A stretch of 64,000 nt of DNA from Chloroflexota bacterium (GTDB taxonomy: Bacteria > Chloroflexota > Anaerolineae > Promineifilales > Promineifilaceae), in assembly GCA_013112725.1 (NCBI GenBank), contig JABFFZ010000001.1:1-64000 (forward strand), in the 5' to 3' direction. This document shows positions 52,742 to 61,619 of this stretch, piece after piece; positions within the stretch are counted from its first letter, which is position 1; every line of letters begins with the position of its first letter. The position numbers and the translations under genes were made by a program. The notes beneath the pieces were generated by a model. It made no database searches. It saw nothing but the letters and a program-made list of their open reading frames with translations, and was not told where the DNA came from.

Positions 52742-54208
52742 ATGACACGAATCACCATAGACCCCATCACCCGCCTGGAAGGGCATGGCAAAATTGAGAT
52801 ATTTCTGGATGAGGCCGGCGACGTGGCCAATACCTATTTCCAGATACCGGAGCTGCGTGGCTTTGAGCGGTTTTGTGTGGGCCGGCCGGTGGAGGAGATG
52901 CCGCTGCTGACCAACCGTATTTGCGGCGTCTGCCCGGAGGCGCACCACATGGCCGCCGCCAAAGCGGCCGACGCGGTGTATGGCGTGGAGCCACCCTCGG
53001 CTGCCAAGAAACTGCGCGAACTGCTGTACATGGGCTTTTATTTCACCGACCATACCACCCATTTTTACGCCCTGGGTGGGCCGGACTTTGTGATGGGGCC
53101 GGATGCGCCCGTGGCCGAACGCAACATCCTGGGCGTCATTCACAAAGTGGGGCTGGAGATTGGCGGCAAGGTGATTCAGGCGCGCAAATATGGGCACACG
53201 ATTGTGGAGATGTTGGGCGGCCGTAAAGTACACCCTTGCACTTCCATTCCCGGCGGCGTGACCAAAGGGCTGACGGAAGCGGAGCGGGTGGAGATTGAGC
53301 AGATGGGGCGGTGGGGCATTGCGTTTGCCCAATTTAGCCTGCAACTATTCAGCGACATCGTGCTGGGCAATCCGGTCTATCTTGACCTGATCCTGGGCGA
53401 CATTTACACCCACCGCACCCATTACATTGGGTTGGTGGATGCGCAGAACCGGGTGAATTTTTACGACGGCCGTGTCAGCGTAGTAGACCCCGACGGCAAA
53501 CGGCTGGGCAAATATGGCCCTGATGAATACAACGATTGGATCGCCGAGCGGGTGGAACCGTGGACGTACCTCAAATTCCCGTACCTGAAAAAGGTGGGCT
53601 GGAAAGGATTCACCGATGGCAAAGAATCCGGCATTTATATGGCCACGCCGCTCTCTCGTCTAAATGCGGCCGACGGCATGGCTACGCCGCTGGCGCAAGA
53701 GCAGTACCAAAAGTTCTATGAGACATTGGGCGGCAAACCGGTACACCAACGGCTGGCAACCCACTGGGCGCGGCTGATTGAACTGCTCTACGCGGCCGAG
53801 CGGCTGGTGGAGCTGGCCACGGACGAAGAGATCACCTCGCCGCACATTCACACCGTGCCCACTAAGACACCGACGGAAGGAGTGGGTATTGTGGAAGCGC
53901 CGCGCGGCACGCTGACGCACCATTACTGGACGGATGAGCGCGGTATCCTGACAAAAGTGAACCTGATTGTGGGCACCACCAACAATTACGCGCCTATTTC
54001 CATGTCCATCAAAAAAGCGGCGCAAAGCCTGATTCACAAAGACACGGAGGTCAACGAAGGGCTGCTGAACATGGTAGAGATGGCTTTCCGCGCCTACGAC
54101 CCCTGTTTTGGCTGCGCCACCCATTCGCTGCCAGGCCAGATGCCGCTGGAAGTGGCCATCCGGGATGCGGCAGGGGAACCGGTGCGGGTGCTGCGGCAGC
54201 ATTGTTAA
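52742..54208 (+). CDS. mvhA: [NiFe] hydrogenase large subunit, group 3c (MvhA)
   Basis: 488 residues, RBS AAGGAG. L1 motif TNRICGVCPEAHH and L2 motif DPCFGCATHSLPGQMP hold the four Cys of the Ni-Fe site; TRLEGHGKIEIFLDEAG at the start is canonical. About 28 residues follow the last His, of which a C-terminal extension would be removed by a maturation protease, encoded next. Works with MvhG and MvhD to oxidise H2 and feed HdrABC. Confidence 0.94.
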   Translation: MTRITIDPITRLEGHGKIEIFLDEAGDVANTYFQIPELRGFERFCVGRPVEEMPLLTNRICGVCPEAHHMAAAKAADAVYGVEPPSAAKKLRELLYMGFYFTDHTTHFYALGGPDFVMGPDAPVAERNILGVIHKVGLEIGGKVIQARKYGHTIVEMLGGRKVHPCTSIPGGVTKGLTEAERVEIEQMGRWGIAFAQFSLQLFSDIVLGNPVYLDLILGDIYTHRTHYIGLVDAQNRVNFYDGRVSVVDPDGKRLGKYGPDEYNDWIAERVEPWTYLKFPYLKKVGWKGFTDGKESGIYMATPLSRLNAADGMATPLAQEQYQKFYETLGGKPVHQRLATHWARLIELLYAAERLVELATDEEITSPHIHTVPTKTPTEGVGIVEAPRGTLTHHYWTDERGILTKVNLIVGTTNNYAPISMSIKKAAQSLIHKDTEVNEGLLNMVEMAFRAYDPCFGCATHSLPGQMPLEVAIRDAAGEPVRVLRQHC

Positions 54209-54262
54209 GTAATTGGGTAATTGGGTAATTACTCAATTACCGAATTACCCAATTACCAAATC
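54205..54262. repeat. Hairpin of GTAATTGGG words after mvhA
   Basis: TAAGTAATTGGGTAATTGGG on the left, ACTCAATTACCGAATTACCC on the right. The mvhA stop (54206-54208) is its first base group. Confidence 0.8.
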
Positions 54263-54277
54263 TCCAAACCCATCAAC

Positions 54278-54754
54278 ATGAAGAGTTTGATTATCGGCCT
54301 GGGCAACCCCATTTTGGGGGATGATGGTGTGGGGTGGCGGGTGGCGGAGGCGGTGCGGGGGTTACAGCCGTCCCTGGAAGTGGAGTGCCTGTCATTGGGC
54401 GGCCTCAGCCTGATGGAGCGACTGGTTGGTTATGACCGGGCGATTATTGTAGACGCCATGCACACGGGACACGGCCGTACCGGAACCGTCACCACCTTCC
54501 CTTTAAGCGAGCTGCCAGACCGGAGCGCCGGGCACACCACGGCCGTACACGATGTTTCCCTACCCACCGCCCTATCCCTGGGGCGGCAAATGGGGGCGCA
54601 GTTGCCGGAAGAAATCACCATCGTGGGCATTGAAGCGGAGCGGGTGTATGACTTTTCAGAGGAGTTGAGTACGGCCGTGCAAGAAGCGATACCGGTGGCG
54701 GTCACGGCCGTGTTGCAGGAGATTGAGAAATGGATACACGGATTGGACAGATGA
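54278..54754 (+). CDS. Hydrogenase maturation protease (HyaD/HoxW family)
   Basis: 158 residues from ATG 54278; an earlier frame start at 54221 is in the repeat. GLGNPILGDDGVGWRVAEAV carries the nickel-binding Glu/Asp region; IIVDAMHTG and AVHDVSLPTALSL are the other conserved parts. It trims the C-terminus of the hydrogenase large subunit after Ni insertion. Its place right after mvhA suggests MvhA is its substrate. The gene contains four ACGGCCGT palindromes in 241 bases. Its last residues (MDTRIG frame neighbour, here KWIHGLDR) lie in the next hairpin. Confidence 0.9.
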   Translation: MKSLIIGLGNPILGDDGVGWRVAEAVRGLQPSLEVECLSLGGLSLMERLVGYDRAIIVDAMHTGHGRTGTVTTFPLSELPDRSAGHTTAVHDVSLPTALSLGRQMGAQLPEEITIVGIEAERVYDFSEELSTAVQEAIPVAVTAVLQEIEKWIHGLDR

Positions 54755-54829
54755 GACGGATTTTCACGGATAAATTGTCAAAAAATCCGTGTAAATCCGT
54801 CCAATCCGTATCATCCGTGTATCCATTAA
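54731..54829. repeat. Long inverted repeat of ATCCGT words
   Basis: ATGGATACACGGATTGGACAG at the left end pairs with CCAATCCGTATCATCCGTGTATCCAT at the right end; in the middle ACGGATTTTCACGGAT with ATCCGTGTAAATCCGT. Covers the stop of the protease and the full gap to the next gene. Confidence 0.85.
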
Positions 54830-54840
54830 GTGAGGAAGAA

Positions 54841-55311
54841 ATGGTTTCCACAGAATTACTACGACGGTATCCGTTTTTTGGCTTTTTGAACCCGGAGCAA
54901 CTACGCCAGGTGGCGATGATGACCGAGGAGCGGGAACTGCCGAAGAACACGATCTTGTTTACGATTGGTGAAAAGGCGGAGATGTTGTATTTTTTGGTCA
55001 ACGGCCGTATAGACCTGCACTACATCGTCGAAGACAAACACCTGCCCGAACTGCGCAAAGATTTTCATATTGGTTCGATCAACCCTGGCGAGGTGTTGGC
55101 CATTTCGGCGCTGGTGGAACCGTATGAGTTGACGAGTACGGCCGTGACCACCACCCCCTGCACCATCCTGCAAATTCACGCCGCCAGCCTGCACCAACTG
55201 TGCGAACAAGACCACGACCTGGCCTACGGCCTGCAAAAACAGATCGCTAAAACGGCCATGGAACGCCTCCACGCCACCCGCATCCTCCTGGCCGCAGCAA
55301 CGGCCGTTTGA
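54841..55311 (+). CDS. Stand-alone cyclic-nucleotide-binding-domain protein
   Basis: 156 residues from ATG 54841, with GAGGAAG upstream. It matches the beta-barrel of the Crp/cNMP-binding domain: FFGFLNPEQLRQVAMM, LPKNTILFTIGEKAEMLYFLVNGRIDLHY, INPGEVLAISALVEPYELTSTAVTTTPCTILQIHAASLHQLCEQ, then the C-helix. There is no helix-turn-helix after it, so it is not a Crp-type transcription factor by itself. The phosphate-binding cassette is not of the classical cAMP form (GExxAL(S)xR is IGSINPGEVLAIS..). Between the Mvh and Hox gene sets; may be a redox or ligand-sensing regulator of the enzymes. Confidence 0.8.
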   Translation: MVSTELLRRYPFFGFLNPEQLRQVAMMTEERELPKNTILFTIGEKAEMLYFLVNGRIDLHYIVEDKHLPELRKDFHIGSINPGEVLAISALVEPYELTSTAVTTTPCTILQIHAASLHQLCEQDHDLAYGLQKQIAKTAMERLHATRILLAAATAV

Positions 55312-55417
55312 GGTAGCAGGTTGCAAATGAGGCGGCCTGCTACTCGCCACCGGAAGTCTTGACTAGGGGATGGTAGCAGAGTAAAGTAGCTTTCATATCT
55401 CAATTAGGGTTCGATTC
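55312..55417. other. Short intergenic region
   Basis: About 100 bases with no repeat I recognise; presumably holds the promoter of the DUF4160/DUF2442 pair. Confidence 0.4.
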
Positions 55418-55660
55418 ATGCCTCGCATTAAGCACATTCCTGGCCCTTACCACATCTATTTTGTTAGCTTTGATTGTCATGAACCGGCCCACGTTCACAT
55501 AGCGCGGGAAAAAATGGAAGTGAAATTCTGACTTGAACCTGTGGGCATAGCCCGGAATCATGGTTTTAGTCAGCGTGAGTTAAACAAAATCACACAGCTA
55601 ATTGAAACACACCTGGTTCTGATTTTGGAGGCATGGCATGAGCATTGCGGTCAAAACTAA
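55418..55660 (+). pseudogene. DUF4160-family gene with an in-frame TGA
   Basis: The frame reads MPRIKHIPGPYHIYFVSFDC, HEPAHVHIAREKMEVKF, then TGA (55529-55531), then LEPVGIARNHGFSQRELNKI and TQLIETHLVLILEAWHEHCG before TAA. In this family a Trp stands after the KF position (KFWLEP), so a single TGG to TGA change explains the stop; both halves otherwise fit DUF4160 well. DUF4160 and DUF2442 genes are commonly adjacent and are thought to be toxin-antitoxin-like pairs. The end overlaps the DUF2442 start by 23 bases. A sequencing error is also possible. Confidence 0.75.
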
Positions 55661-55931
55661 ATCACCGGTTCCTTCATTTGAATATGAAGAACCCCGTTTT
55701 CAAGAGATAGACGTAACAGACGAGCGTATTGTAGCTTTTTTCTCAGACGGCCGTATCGTTAGTATTCCTCTGTGGTGGTCATGGCGGCTGGAACAGGCAA
55801 CACCGAAGCAACGGGCAAATTGTGAAATTATTGGTTCGGGTCGCACTGCTTATTGGCCGGATGTAGACGAGCACCTTAGCGTACAAGGTTTTTTTACCGG
55901 GATGCCCGCCCCACGTCTCAAACAGGATTAA
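55638..55931 (+). CDS. DUF2442-family protein
   Basis: 97 residues. RFQEIDVTDERIVAFFSDGRIVSIPLWWSWRLEQATPKQRANCEIIGSGRTAYWPDVDEHLSVQGFF is the DUF2442 pattern (variable strand region, then R..W..I..I.WPxxDExLSV). The family usually pairs with DUF4160, whose gene lies directly upstream and is broken here. Function unproven; probably the second member of a toxin-antitoxin-like pair. The protein itself appears intact. Confidence 0.88.
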   Translation: MSIAVKTKSPVPSFEYEEPRFQEIDVTDERIVAFFSDGRIVSIPLWWSWRLEQATPKQRANCEIIGSGRTAYWPDVDEHLSVQGFFTGMPAPRLKQD

Positions 55932-55980
55932 CACGATATAGACTTTTTGTTATCGTTGTTTTTCTCACTCCGTTTCACCA

Positions 55981-56091
55981 TTAGCCGCCTGGCGCAGTAA
56001 TGGATTGAACTTCCTCCAACAGCCAAAAATTGACCAGCGTTTCTGTGTTAACGCCCCGTTCGGCGGCCACTCGTAAGGTGATAACCGTCAT
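55981..56091 (-). pseudogene. Possible remnant of a ribbon-helix-helix-type antitoxin
   Basis: A 36-codon frame reads MTVITLRVAAERGVNTETLV then NFWLLEEVQSITAPGG. The stretch AAERGVNTETLVNFWLLEE resembles the C-terminal helix of CopG/BrnA-like antitoxins (GVSxETLxNLWL..K). No full domain precedes it and no RBS is visible, so it is probably a fragment. It lies beside another toxin-antitoxin-like pair. Confidence 0.35.
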
Positions 56092-56132
56092 CACAAACGC
56101 ATGACGAAAGGGAGGGGGAGCGGCGGCTAATG

Positions 56133-56149
56133 AGTGTTACACTGACACT
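56133..56149 (+). promoter_or_regulatory. Inverted repeat touching the hypA start
   Basis: AGTGT (56133-56137) and ACACT (56145-56149) end exactly at the ATG of hypA. No normal RBS is present at the usual distance; a GGGAGGGGG lies about 30 bases upstream. The structure may affect translation initiation. Confidence 0.35.
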
Positions 56150-56509
56150 ATGCACGAATTGGCCGTGACCGGGCAGATTTTGGAGATAGCCGAACGCCAC
56201 GCCACAGAAGCTGGCCGCGGACAGGTGACAGACCTCTACCTGGTCATCGGTGAACTTTCCACCTTTATAGACGATTCCATCCAATTTTATTGGGACATCA
56301 TCAGTCGTGGTACATTGTGTGAAGGAGCGCGGCTGCACTTTACCCGCGTCCCCGCTCGCCTGCGCTGCCAGCATTGTAGTTGTGAATATGGTCTGGAACA
56401 GGGTGAATTGATGGTGTGCCCCGCTTGTGGTCACGGCCGTGTCACCATTCTCACCGGCCAGGAGTTCAGGCTGGAAAGCCTGGAACTTGCCGAAAAGGAA
56501 CCTTCTTAA
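56150..56509 (+). CDS. hypA: Hydrogenase nickel-insertion protein HypA
   Basis: 119 residues. The N-terminal MHE nickel-binding motif is intact (MHELAVTGQILEIAERHA), followed by the zinc domain with RCQHCSCEYG and MVCPACGHG (two CxxC). HypA delivers nickel, together with HypB, to hydrogenase large subunits. Its TAA overlaps the ATG of hoxE by one base (TAATG), showing translational coupling with the Hox genes. Confidence 0.95.
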   Translation: MHELAVTGQILEIAERHATEAGRGQVTDLYLVIGELSTFIDDSIQFYWDIISRGTLCEGARLHFTRVPARLRCQHCSCEYGLEQGELMVCPACGHGRVTILTGQEFRLESLELAEKEPS

Positions 56510-57009
56510 TGCAAAACCTCAAACAAATTGACCCCCCTTCCGATGATAAACGGTGGCGGATTGTGCAGGCCACCATGCGCCGCAATGGGCATAAACGCAG
56601 TGGCCTCATTGAAACGCTGCACACCGTCCAGGAATCCTTTGGTTTTCTGGATGAAGAGTCGCTGCGTTACGTGGCCTTTTCCCTGCGCACGCCGCTCAGC
56701 CAGGTGTATGGCGTTTCCACCTTTTACCACCTGTTTAGCCTGAAACCGGCGGGCAAACATAGCTGCGTCGTCTGCACCGGCACCGCCTGTTACATCAAAG
56801 GCACCCCCCAACTATTGCAGGAAATCCAGGAAATGTATGGCATTAAACCGGGCGAGACCACCGAAGATGGCGCGTTTTCGCTGTTAACGGCGCGCTGCGT
56901 TGGTTCGTGTGGGTTAGCGCCGGTGGCCGTCTTTGATGGCGAAGTGTTGGGCAACCAGACGCCGGACAGGACAATGGAAACCCTGCGGAGGTGGTACGAC
57001 GATGAATGA
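56509..57009 (+). CDS. hoxE: HoxE, NuoE-like [2Fe-2S] subunit
   Basis: 166 residues from the ATG overlapping hypA. Typical NuoE/HoxE features: [61 protein letters not shown] and [10 protein letters not shown], giving the four Cys for a [2Fe-2S] cluster (two in the VCTGTAC stretch, two in ARCVGSC). It forms the diaphorase module with HoxF and HoxU. Overlaps hoxF by 8 bases. Confidence 0.93.
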   Translation: MQNLKQIDPPSDDKRWRIVQATMRRNGHKRSGLIETLHTVQESFGFLDEESLRYVAFSLRTPLSQVYGVSTFYHLFSLKPAGKHSCVVCTGTACYIKGTPQLLQEIQEMYGIKPGETTEDGAFSLLTARCVGSCGLAPVAVFDGEVLGNQTPDRTMETLRRWYDDE

Positions 57010-58660
57010 ACAATTTGAACAAATCACGGCGAAGGAACAGGCAGCAGCAGCTAAATTTGACAATGCGGTGCATGTGTGTGTGGCCGCCAGTTGCCTGTCT
57101 TCGCAGAGCGACAAGGTGCTGGAAACATTCCAGCAGCAGTTGAAGGAAAATGGTCACAGCGCCAGTTGCCAGGTGAAAGGGGTAGGCTGCCTGGGCTTGT
57201 GTTCACGCGGCCCACTGGTAGCCGTCAGCCACCGCGACCGGCCGGAAAGCAGCGAGCTTTACCAGCACGTGACGCCGGATAACGCGCCGCAGATTGTGGC
57301 CGCGCTGGTGGCCGGCGAAACGGCCGCCGACCTGGTCTGCGCCACCGATACCCCATTTTTCCAGCGGCAAACCAAAATTGTGCTGGAAAATAGCGGCCAT
57401 ATTGACCCGGAACGGATTGAGGAGTATGTGGCCGCCGGAGGGTACCAGGGTTTGCTCACGGCCGTGACCGAAATGACCCCCAACGATGTGATAGACGAAG
57501 TGATGCGCAGCGGTCTGCGTGGGCGCGGCGGCGGCGGCTACCCTACCGGTCTCAAATGGACAACGGTGGCCAAGGCCGACGCCAAACAGCGCAAATACGT
57601 CATTTGCAACGCCGACGAAGGCGACCCTGGCGCATTTATGGATCGCAGTGTGTTGGAGAGCGATCCACACCGGGTGCTGGAAGGCATGACCATTGCCGGG
57701 TATGCCATTGGCGCGGACAAAGGGTACATCTACGTGCGCGGCGAATATCCGTTGGCCGTCGCCCGGCTGAAAAAGGCCATTAACCAGGCGCGGCGATTGG
57801 GCGTCTTGGGCAGCGGTGTCTGCGGCACCACCTTCAACTTCCAGATTGAGATTCGGTTGGGGGCGGGGGCGTTTGTGTGTGGTGAAGAGACGGCGCTGAT
57901 TGCCTCGGTGGAGGGGAAACGGGGACAGCCCCGGCCACGCCCGCCTTACCCGGCAGAATACGGGTTGTGGGGGGAACCGACGCTAATTAACAATGTGGAA
58001 ACCTTTGCCAACGTGCCGCCCATCATCCGCAACGGCGGCGACTGGTACGCGGGCATGGGCACGGCCAAGAGCAAGGGCACGAAGGTGTTTGCCCTGGCAG
58101 GAGCCATTAACAACACCGGCCTGATTGAAGTGCCCATGGGCATTCCGCTGCGGGAAATTGTGTATGAGATTGGCGGCGGTGTGCCGCACGGCCGTGTCCT
58201 GAAAGCGGTGCAAACCGGCGGCCCCTCTGGTGGCTGCATTCCCGAAGCATATCTGGAAACGCCGGTTGATTATGAATCGCTGCAACAACTTGGCTCCATC
58301 ATGGGGTCGGGTGGGCTGATTGTGATGGACGAAACGTCCAACATGGTGGATGTAGCTCGCTACTTCATGGAGTTTTGCATGACGGAATCGTGTGGCAAAT
58401 GTGTGCCCTGCCGCGTGGGCACGGTGCAAATGTATCACCTGCTGGACAAAATTTATGCCGGGCAGGCCACGACGAAAGAGCTGGCGCTGCTGGAAAAGTT
58501 GTGCAAAATGGTGCGCGAGACGAGCCTGTGTGGGTTGGGGCAGACCGCGCCCAACCCGGTGAACAGCACGCTGCGCTACTTCCGGCAGGAGTATCTGGAT
58601 TTATTGCTAGATGGTGAACGGGTTACGGCCGTTGCCACCACCCCGGAGGCGCAACCATGA
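57002..58660 (+). CDS. hoxF: HoxF, NAD- and FMN-binding diaphorase subunit
   Basis: 552 residues. The N-terminal 120 residues form a fused [2Fe-2S] thioredoxin-like domain ([25 protein letters not shown]), as in HoxF but not NuoF. The NuoF-like core has the FMN/NAD loops [18 protein letters not shown] and [18 protein letters not shown], and [22 protein letters not shown]. The C-terminal [4Fe-4S] site is [23 protein letters not shown]. It reduces NAD(P)+ with electrons from HoxYH. Overlaps hoxU by 4 bases. Confidence 0.95.
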   Translation: MNEQFEQITAKEQAAAAKFDNAVHVCVAASCLSSQSDKVLETFQQQLKENGHSASCQVKGVGCLGLCSRGPLVAVSHRDRPESSELYQHVTPDNAPQIVAALVAGETAADLVCATDTPFFQRQTKIVLENSGHIDPERIEEYVAAGGYQGLLTAVTEMTPNDVIDEVMRSGLRGRGGGGYPTGLKWTTVAKADAKQRKYVICNADEGDPGAFMDRSVLESDPHRVLEGMTIAGYAIGADKGYIYVRGEYPLAVARLKKAINQARRLGVLGSGVCGTTFNFQIEIRLGAGAFVCGEETALIASVEGKRGQPRPRPPYPAEYGLWGEPTLINNVETFANVPPIIRNGGDWYAGMGTAKSKGTKVFALAGAINNTGLIEVPMGIPLREIVYEIGGGVPHGRVLKAVQTGGPSGGCIPEAYLETPVDYESLQQLGSIMGSGGLIVMDETSNMVDVARYFMEFCMTESCGKCVPCRVGTVQMYHLLDKIYAGQATTKELALLEKLCKMVRETSLCGLGQTAPNPVNSTLRYFRQEYLDLLLDGERVTAVATTPEAQP

Positions 58661-59388
58661 AACGCTCCCAAATCATCACCTTCAAAATTGACGGGCAAGA
58701 CATTGCCGCCCGCGAAGACGAGACCATCCTGGAACTGGCGCGGCAAAACGGCATTCGCATTCCCACCCTCTGTTACCTGGAAAGCGTCACCCCCTGGGGT
58801 GGCTGCCGCCTGTGCATGGTGGAAGTGAAGGGTACCACACGCCTCTTCCCCGCCTGCATGACCTATCCGCAGGAAGGCATGGAAGTCAGCACCGTCACCG
58901 AGCAACTGACCACTTATCGCAAACAGGTGCTAGACCTGCTGTTTGCCGAGCGCAACCACGTTTGCTCGGTCTGCGTTTCCAACGGCGCGTGTGAGCTGCA
59001 AGGGCTGGCCTATGAACTGGGCATGACCCACGTGGGCGTTCCCTATCTCAATCCCAGCCTGCCATTGGACGCCAGCCATCCTTACTTTGGCCTGGATCAC
59101 AACCGCTGCATCCTCTGTACCCGCTGTGTGCGCGTCTGCGACGAAATCGAAGGGGCGCACACCTGGGATGTGATGGGGCGCGGCGTGGACGCCCGCATTG
59201 TGGCCGACCTGAACCAGCCCTGGGGCGAGGCCATTAGCTGCACCAGTTGTGGCAAATGTGTGCAGGCCTGCCCCACCGGTGCGCTCTTTGAAAAAGGCAA
59301 GTCGGTGGCCGAGATGCAAAAGCGGCACGAATTCCTGCCCTACCTGGCCCTGATGCGCGAAGGGCGGGATGGGGATAGTGAGCAGTGA
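58657..59388 (+). CDS. hoxU: HoxU, NuoG-like Fe-S subunit
   Basis: 243 residues, the usual HoxU length. N-terminal [2Fe-2S] domain ([30 protein letters not shown]), the His-Cys3 cluster ([18 protein letters not shown]), and two [4Fe-4S] sets, [13 protein letters not shown] and [16 protein letters not shown]. It connects HoxF with the hydrogenase module. Its stop is the first part of a GGTAATCGGTGAACG hairpin before hoxY. Confidence 0.95.
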   Translation: MKRSQIITFKIDGQDIAAREDETILELARQNGIRIPTLCYLESVTPWGGCRLCMVEVKGTTRLFPACMTYPQEGMEVSTVTEQLTTYRKQVLDLLFAERNHVCSVCVSNGACELQGLAYELGMTHVGVPYLNPSLPLDASHPYFGLDHNRCILCTRCVRVCDEIEGAHTWDVMGRGVDARIVADLNQPWGEAISCTSCGKCVQACPTGALFEKGKSVAEMQKRHEFLPYLALMREGRDGDSEQ

Positions 59389-59455
59389 ACGGTAATCGGT
59401 GAACGGTAATCGGTAGTGTTATGACCGATTACCGTTCACCGATTACAGAGAGAAA
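59386..59455. repeat. Perfect-type hairpin of GAACGGTAATCGGT words
   Basis: TGAACGGTAATCGGTGAACGG on the left, CCGATTACCGTTCACCGATTAC on the right, with a short centre GTAGTGTTATGA. Covers the full hoxU-hoxY gap. Confidence 0.88.
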
Positions 59456-59458
59456 ACT

Positions 59459-59995
59459 ATGAGCAATAAAACAAAACTGGCGACGGTGTGGCTGGATGGC
59501 TGTTCCGGCTGCCATATGTCCTTTTTAGATATTGACGAGCGGCTGGTTGACCTGGCGCAACTGGCCGACCTGCTCTACAGCCCGCTGGTAGACCACAAAA
59601 CATTCCCGGACATGGTGGATGTGACTCTGGTGGAAGGGGCGGTCAGCAGCGAGGAAGATTACGAAAAAATCCAGAAGGTGCGCGCCCATACCAAAATTCT
59701 GGTGTCATTGGGCGACTGCGCCGTGACGGCCAATGTGCCCGGTATGCGCAACCCGTTCAAGGTGGCGGCGCTGTATGAACGGGCTTATCACGAAAATGCG
59801 CAGCTAAACCAGCAAATCCCGGTGCAGGTGATCCCGCCGCTGCGGGAGATGTCCGTACCGGTGCATCAGGTGGTGGCGGTGGATGTGTTTGTGCCCGGCT
59901 GCCCCCCGTCGGCGGACACCATCTTTTTTGTGCTGACGGAACTGTTAAACGGCCGTAAACCAGACCTGACCGGGCGCACAAGGTTTGGGGCATAA
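59459..59995 (+). CDS. hoxY: HoxY, [NiFe] hydrogenase small subunit, group 3d
   Basis: 178 residues, short as expected for HoxY with one cluster. Proximal cluster Cys: WLDGCSGCHMSFLDIDE, SLGDCAVTANVPG and FVPGCPPSADTIF. It carries electrons from HoxH to HoxU. RBS AGAGAG precedes the ATG. After the stop follows the same TAAGAACGTGA seen after the LacI-type gene, leading into a hairpin. Confidence 0.95.
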   Translation: MSNKTKLATVWLDGCSGCHMSFLDIDERLVDLAQLADLLYSPLVDHKTFPDMVDVTLVEGAVSSEEDYEKIQKVRAHTKILVSLGDCAVTANVPGMRNPFKVAALYERAYHENAQLNQQIPVQVIPPLREMSVPVHQVVAVDVFVPGCPPSADTIFFVLTELLNGRKPDLTGRTRFGA

Positions 59996-60095
59996 GAACG
60001 TGATGCGTAAAGCGTGATGCGTGACCAACTAATCACTCGTCACTCGTCACGTATCACTGACGAGTGACGAGTGACAAGTGACTAACTTATCACGT
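59993..60095. repeat. Double hairpin of GTGATGCG and GTGACGAG words
   Basis: GAACGTGATGCGTAAAGCGTGATGCGTGACC is followed by TCACTCGTCACTCGTCACGTATCACTGACGAGTGACGAGTGACAAGTGA. Arms pair in more than one way, and the units are the same as at 8281 and 61531. Confidence 0.85.
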
Positions 60096-60110
60096 CCAAA
60101 GGATTGAACA

Positions 60111-61535
60111 ATGAGCAAAACAATAACGATTGATCCCGTGACCCGGATTGAGGGGCACAGCAAAATTACCATTCAGCTGGATGACCGGGGGCAGGTGGCG
60201 GATGCCCGTTTTCATGTGACGCAGTTTCGCGGGTTTGAGAAGATGACGGAGGGACGGCCGTTCTACGAAATGCCCGCCCTCACCGCCCGCATCTGTGGCA
60301 TCTGCCCCGTCTCCCACCTGGTTGCCAGCGCTAAAGCCGGGGACGCGCTGCTGGCGGTGCGTATTCCCGAAACGGCCGCCAACCTGCGCCGCATTATGAA
60401 CCTGGCCCAAATCACCCAGTCACACGCCCTCAGCTTTTTTCACCTGTCGTCGCCGGATTTTGTGATGGGGTTTGATGCTGACCCGGCGGAACGAAACATC
60501 TTTGGCGTCATGCAGCGATACCCCGACCTGGCCAAGGATGGCATCGCCCTGCGCAAATTTGGGCAATCCATCATCGAGCTATTGGGCGGCAAACGCATTC
60601 ACCCCGCCTGGGTGGTACCCGGCGGCGTCAGCGCCCCCCTGTCCGAAGAAGACCGCGATACCATCCTGGCCTATGTGCCGGATGCCAAGGCGCGGCTGCT
60701 GCGTACTCTGGACTGGTACAAAGGCATCTTTGGCAACTTTGACGCCGAAATTCGCAGCTTTGCCAATTTCCCGTCGCTGTTCATGGGGCTGGTGCATCGG
60801 GACGGCCGTATCTCCATGTACGGCGGCAACATTCGCATCGTAGACGCGGTGGGCAACATCGTCGCCGACCAACTGCCGCCGGAGAAGTACCAGGAGTACA
60901 TCGCCGAAGCAGTGGAGCCGGACTCCTACCTGAAATCCCCCTACTACAAACCGCTGGGCTACCCGGACGGCATCTACCGCGTGGGGCCGCTGGCGCGCAT
61001 GAACATCATCTCCCGCTGCGGCACCCGCCTGGCCGACCAGGAATGGGCCGAGTTCCGCGCCTTGCAACGTGGGGCCGTCCTCAGTTCCTACATGTACCAT
61101 TATGCCCGGCTGGTGGAAATGCTCTACTGCATTGAACGGCTGGAGCAAATCCTGAATGACCCGGACATTTTGAGCAAACACGTGCGCGCCTTCGCCTCGC
61201 CTAACCAGTTGGAAGGGATTGGTATGTCCGAAGCGCCGCGCGGTACGCTGCTGCACCATTACAAGATTGACGAGAACGGCCTCATCCGCTGGGTCAATCT
61301 GGTCATCGCTACCGGGCACAACAACCTGGCAATGAACAAGGGGGTACTGCAAGTGGCCCGCCAGTTCATCCGCTCCACCAAAATTGAAGAGCCGATGCTC
61401 AACCGCGTCGAAGCCGTTATCCGTGCCTTTGACCCCTGCCTGAGCTGCTCCACCCACGCCATCGGCCATATGGCCCTGCATGTGCAGTTGCTGGCCTCGG
61501 ATGGGGAAGTGGTGGATGAAGTGAGAAGAGGATGA
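60111..61535 (+). CDS. hoxH: HoxH, [NiFe] hydrogenase large subunit, group 3d
   Basis: 474 residues. L1 motif [14 protein letters not shown] and L2 motif [12 protein letters not shown] hold the Ni-Fe cysteines; [21 protein letters not shown] at the start is canonical. The short extension after the L2 His ([25 protein letters not shown]) would be cut by a maturation protease, encoded next but one. Bidirectional NAD-linked H2 oxidation or production. The stop is at the edge of a GATGCGTTGGTC hairpin. Confidence 0.96.
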   Translation: MSKTITIDPVTRIEGHSKITIQLDDRGQVADARFHVTQFRGFEKMTEGRPFYEMPALTARICGICPVSHLVASAKAGDALLAVRIPETAANLRRIMNLAQITQSHALSFFHLSSPDFVMGFDADPAERNIFGVMQRYPDLAKDGIALRKFGQSIIELLGGKRIHPAWVVPGGVSAPLSEEDRDTILAYVPDAKARLLRTLDWYKGIFGNFDAEIRSFANFPSLFMGLVHRDGRISMYGGNIRIVDAVGNIVADQLPPEKYQEYIAEAVEPDSYLKSPYYKPLGYPDGIYRVGPLARMNIISRCGTRLADQEWAEFRALQRGAVLSSYMYHYARLVEMLYCIERLEQILNDPDILSKHVRAFASPNQLEGIGMSEAPRGTLLHHYKIDENGLIRWVNLVIATGHNNLAMNKGVLQVARQFIRSTKIEEPMLNRVEAVIRAFDPCLSCSTHAIGHMALHVQLLASDGEVVDEVRRG

Positions 61536-61612
61536 TGCGTTGGTCACACATCACTCGTCACTCGTCAATGATACGTGACGGGTGACGAGTGATTGGTTGG
61601 TCACGCATCACG
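61531..61612. repeat. Hairpin of GTGACGAG words with GGTTGGTC centre
   Basis: GATGATGCGTTGGTCACACATCACTCGTCACTCG is followed by ACGTGACGGGTGACGAGTGATTGGTTGGTCACGCATCACG. Spans the gap from the hoxH stop to 8 bases before the protease start. Confidence 0.85.
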
Positions 61613-61619
61613 TTTACTT

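Noticed and set aside
55398..55420. GGTTCGATTC looks like a tRNA T-loop
   Set aside because: No acceptor, D or anticodon stem can be folded around it, and it overlaps the DUF4160 start.
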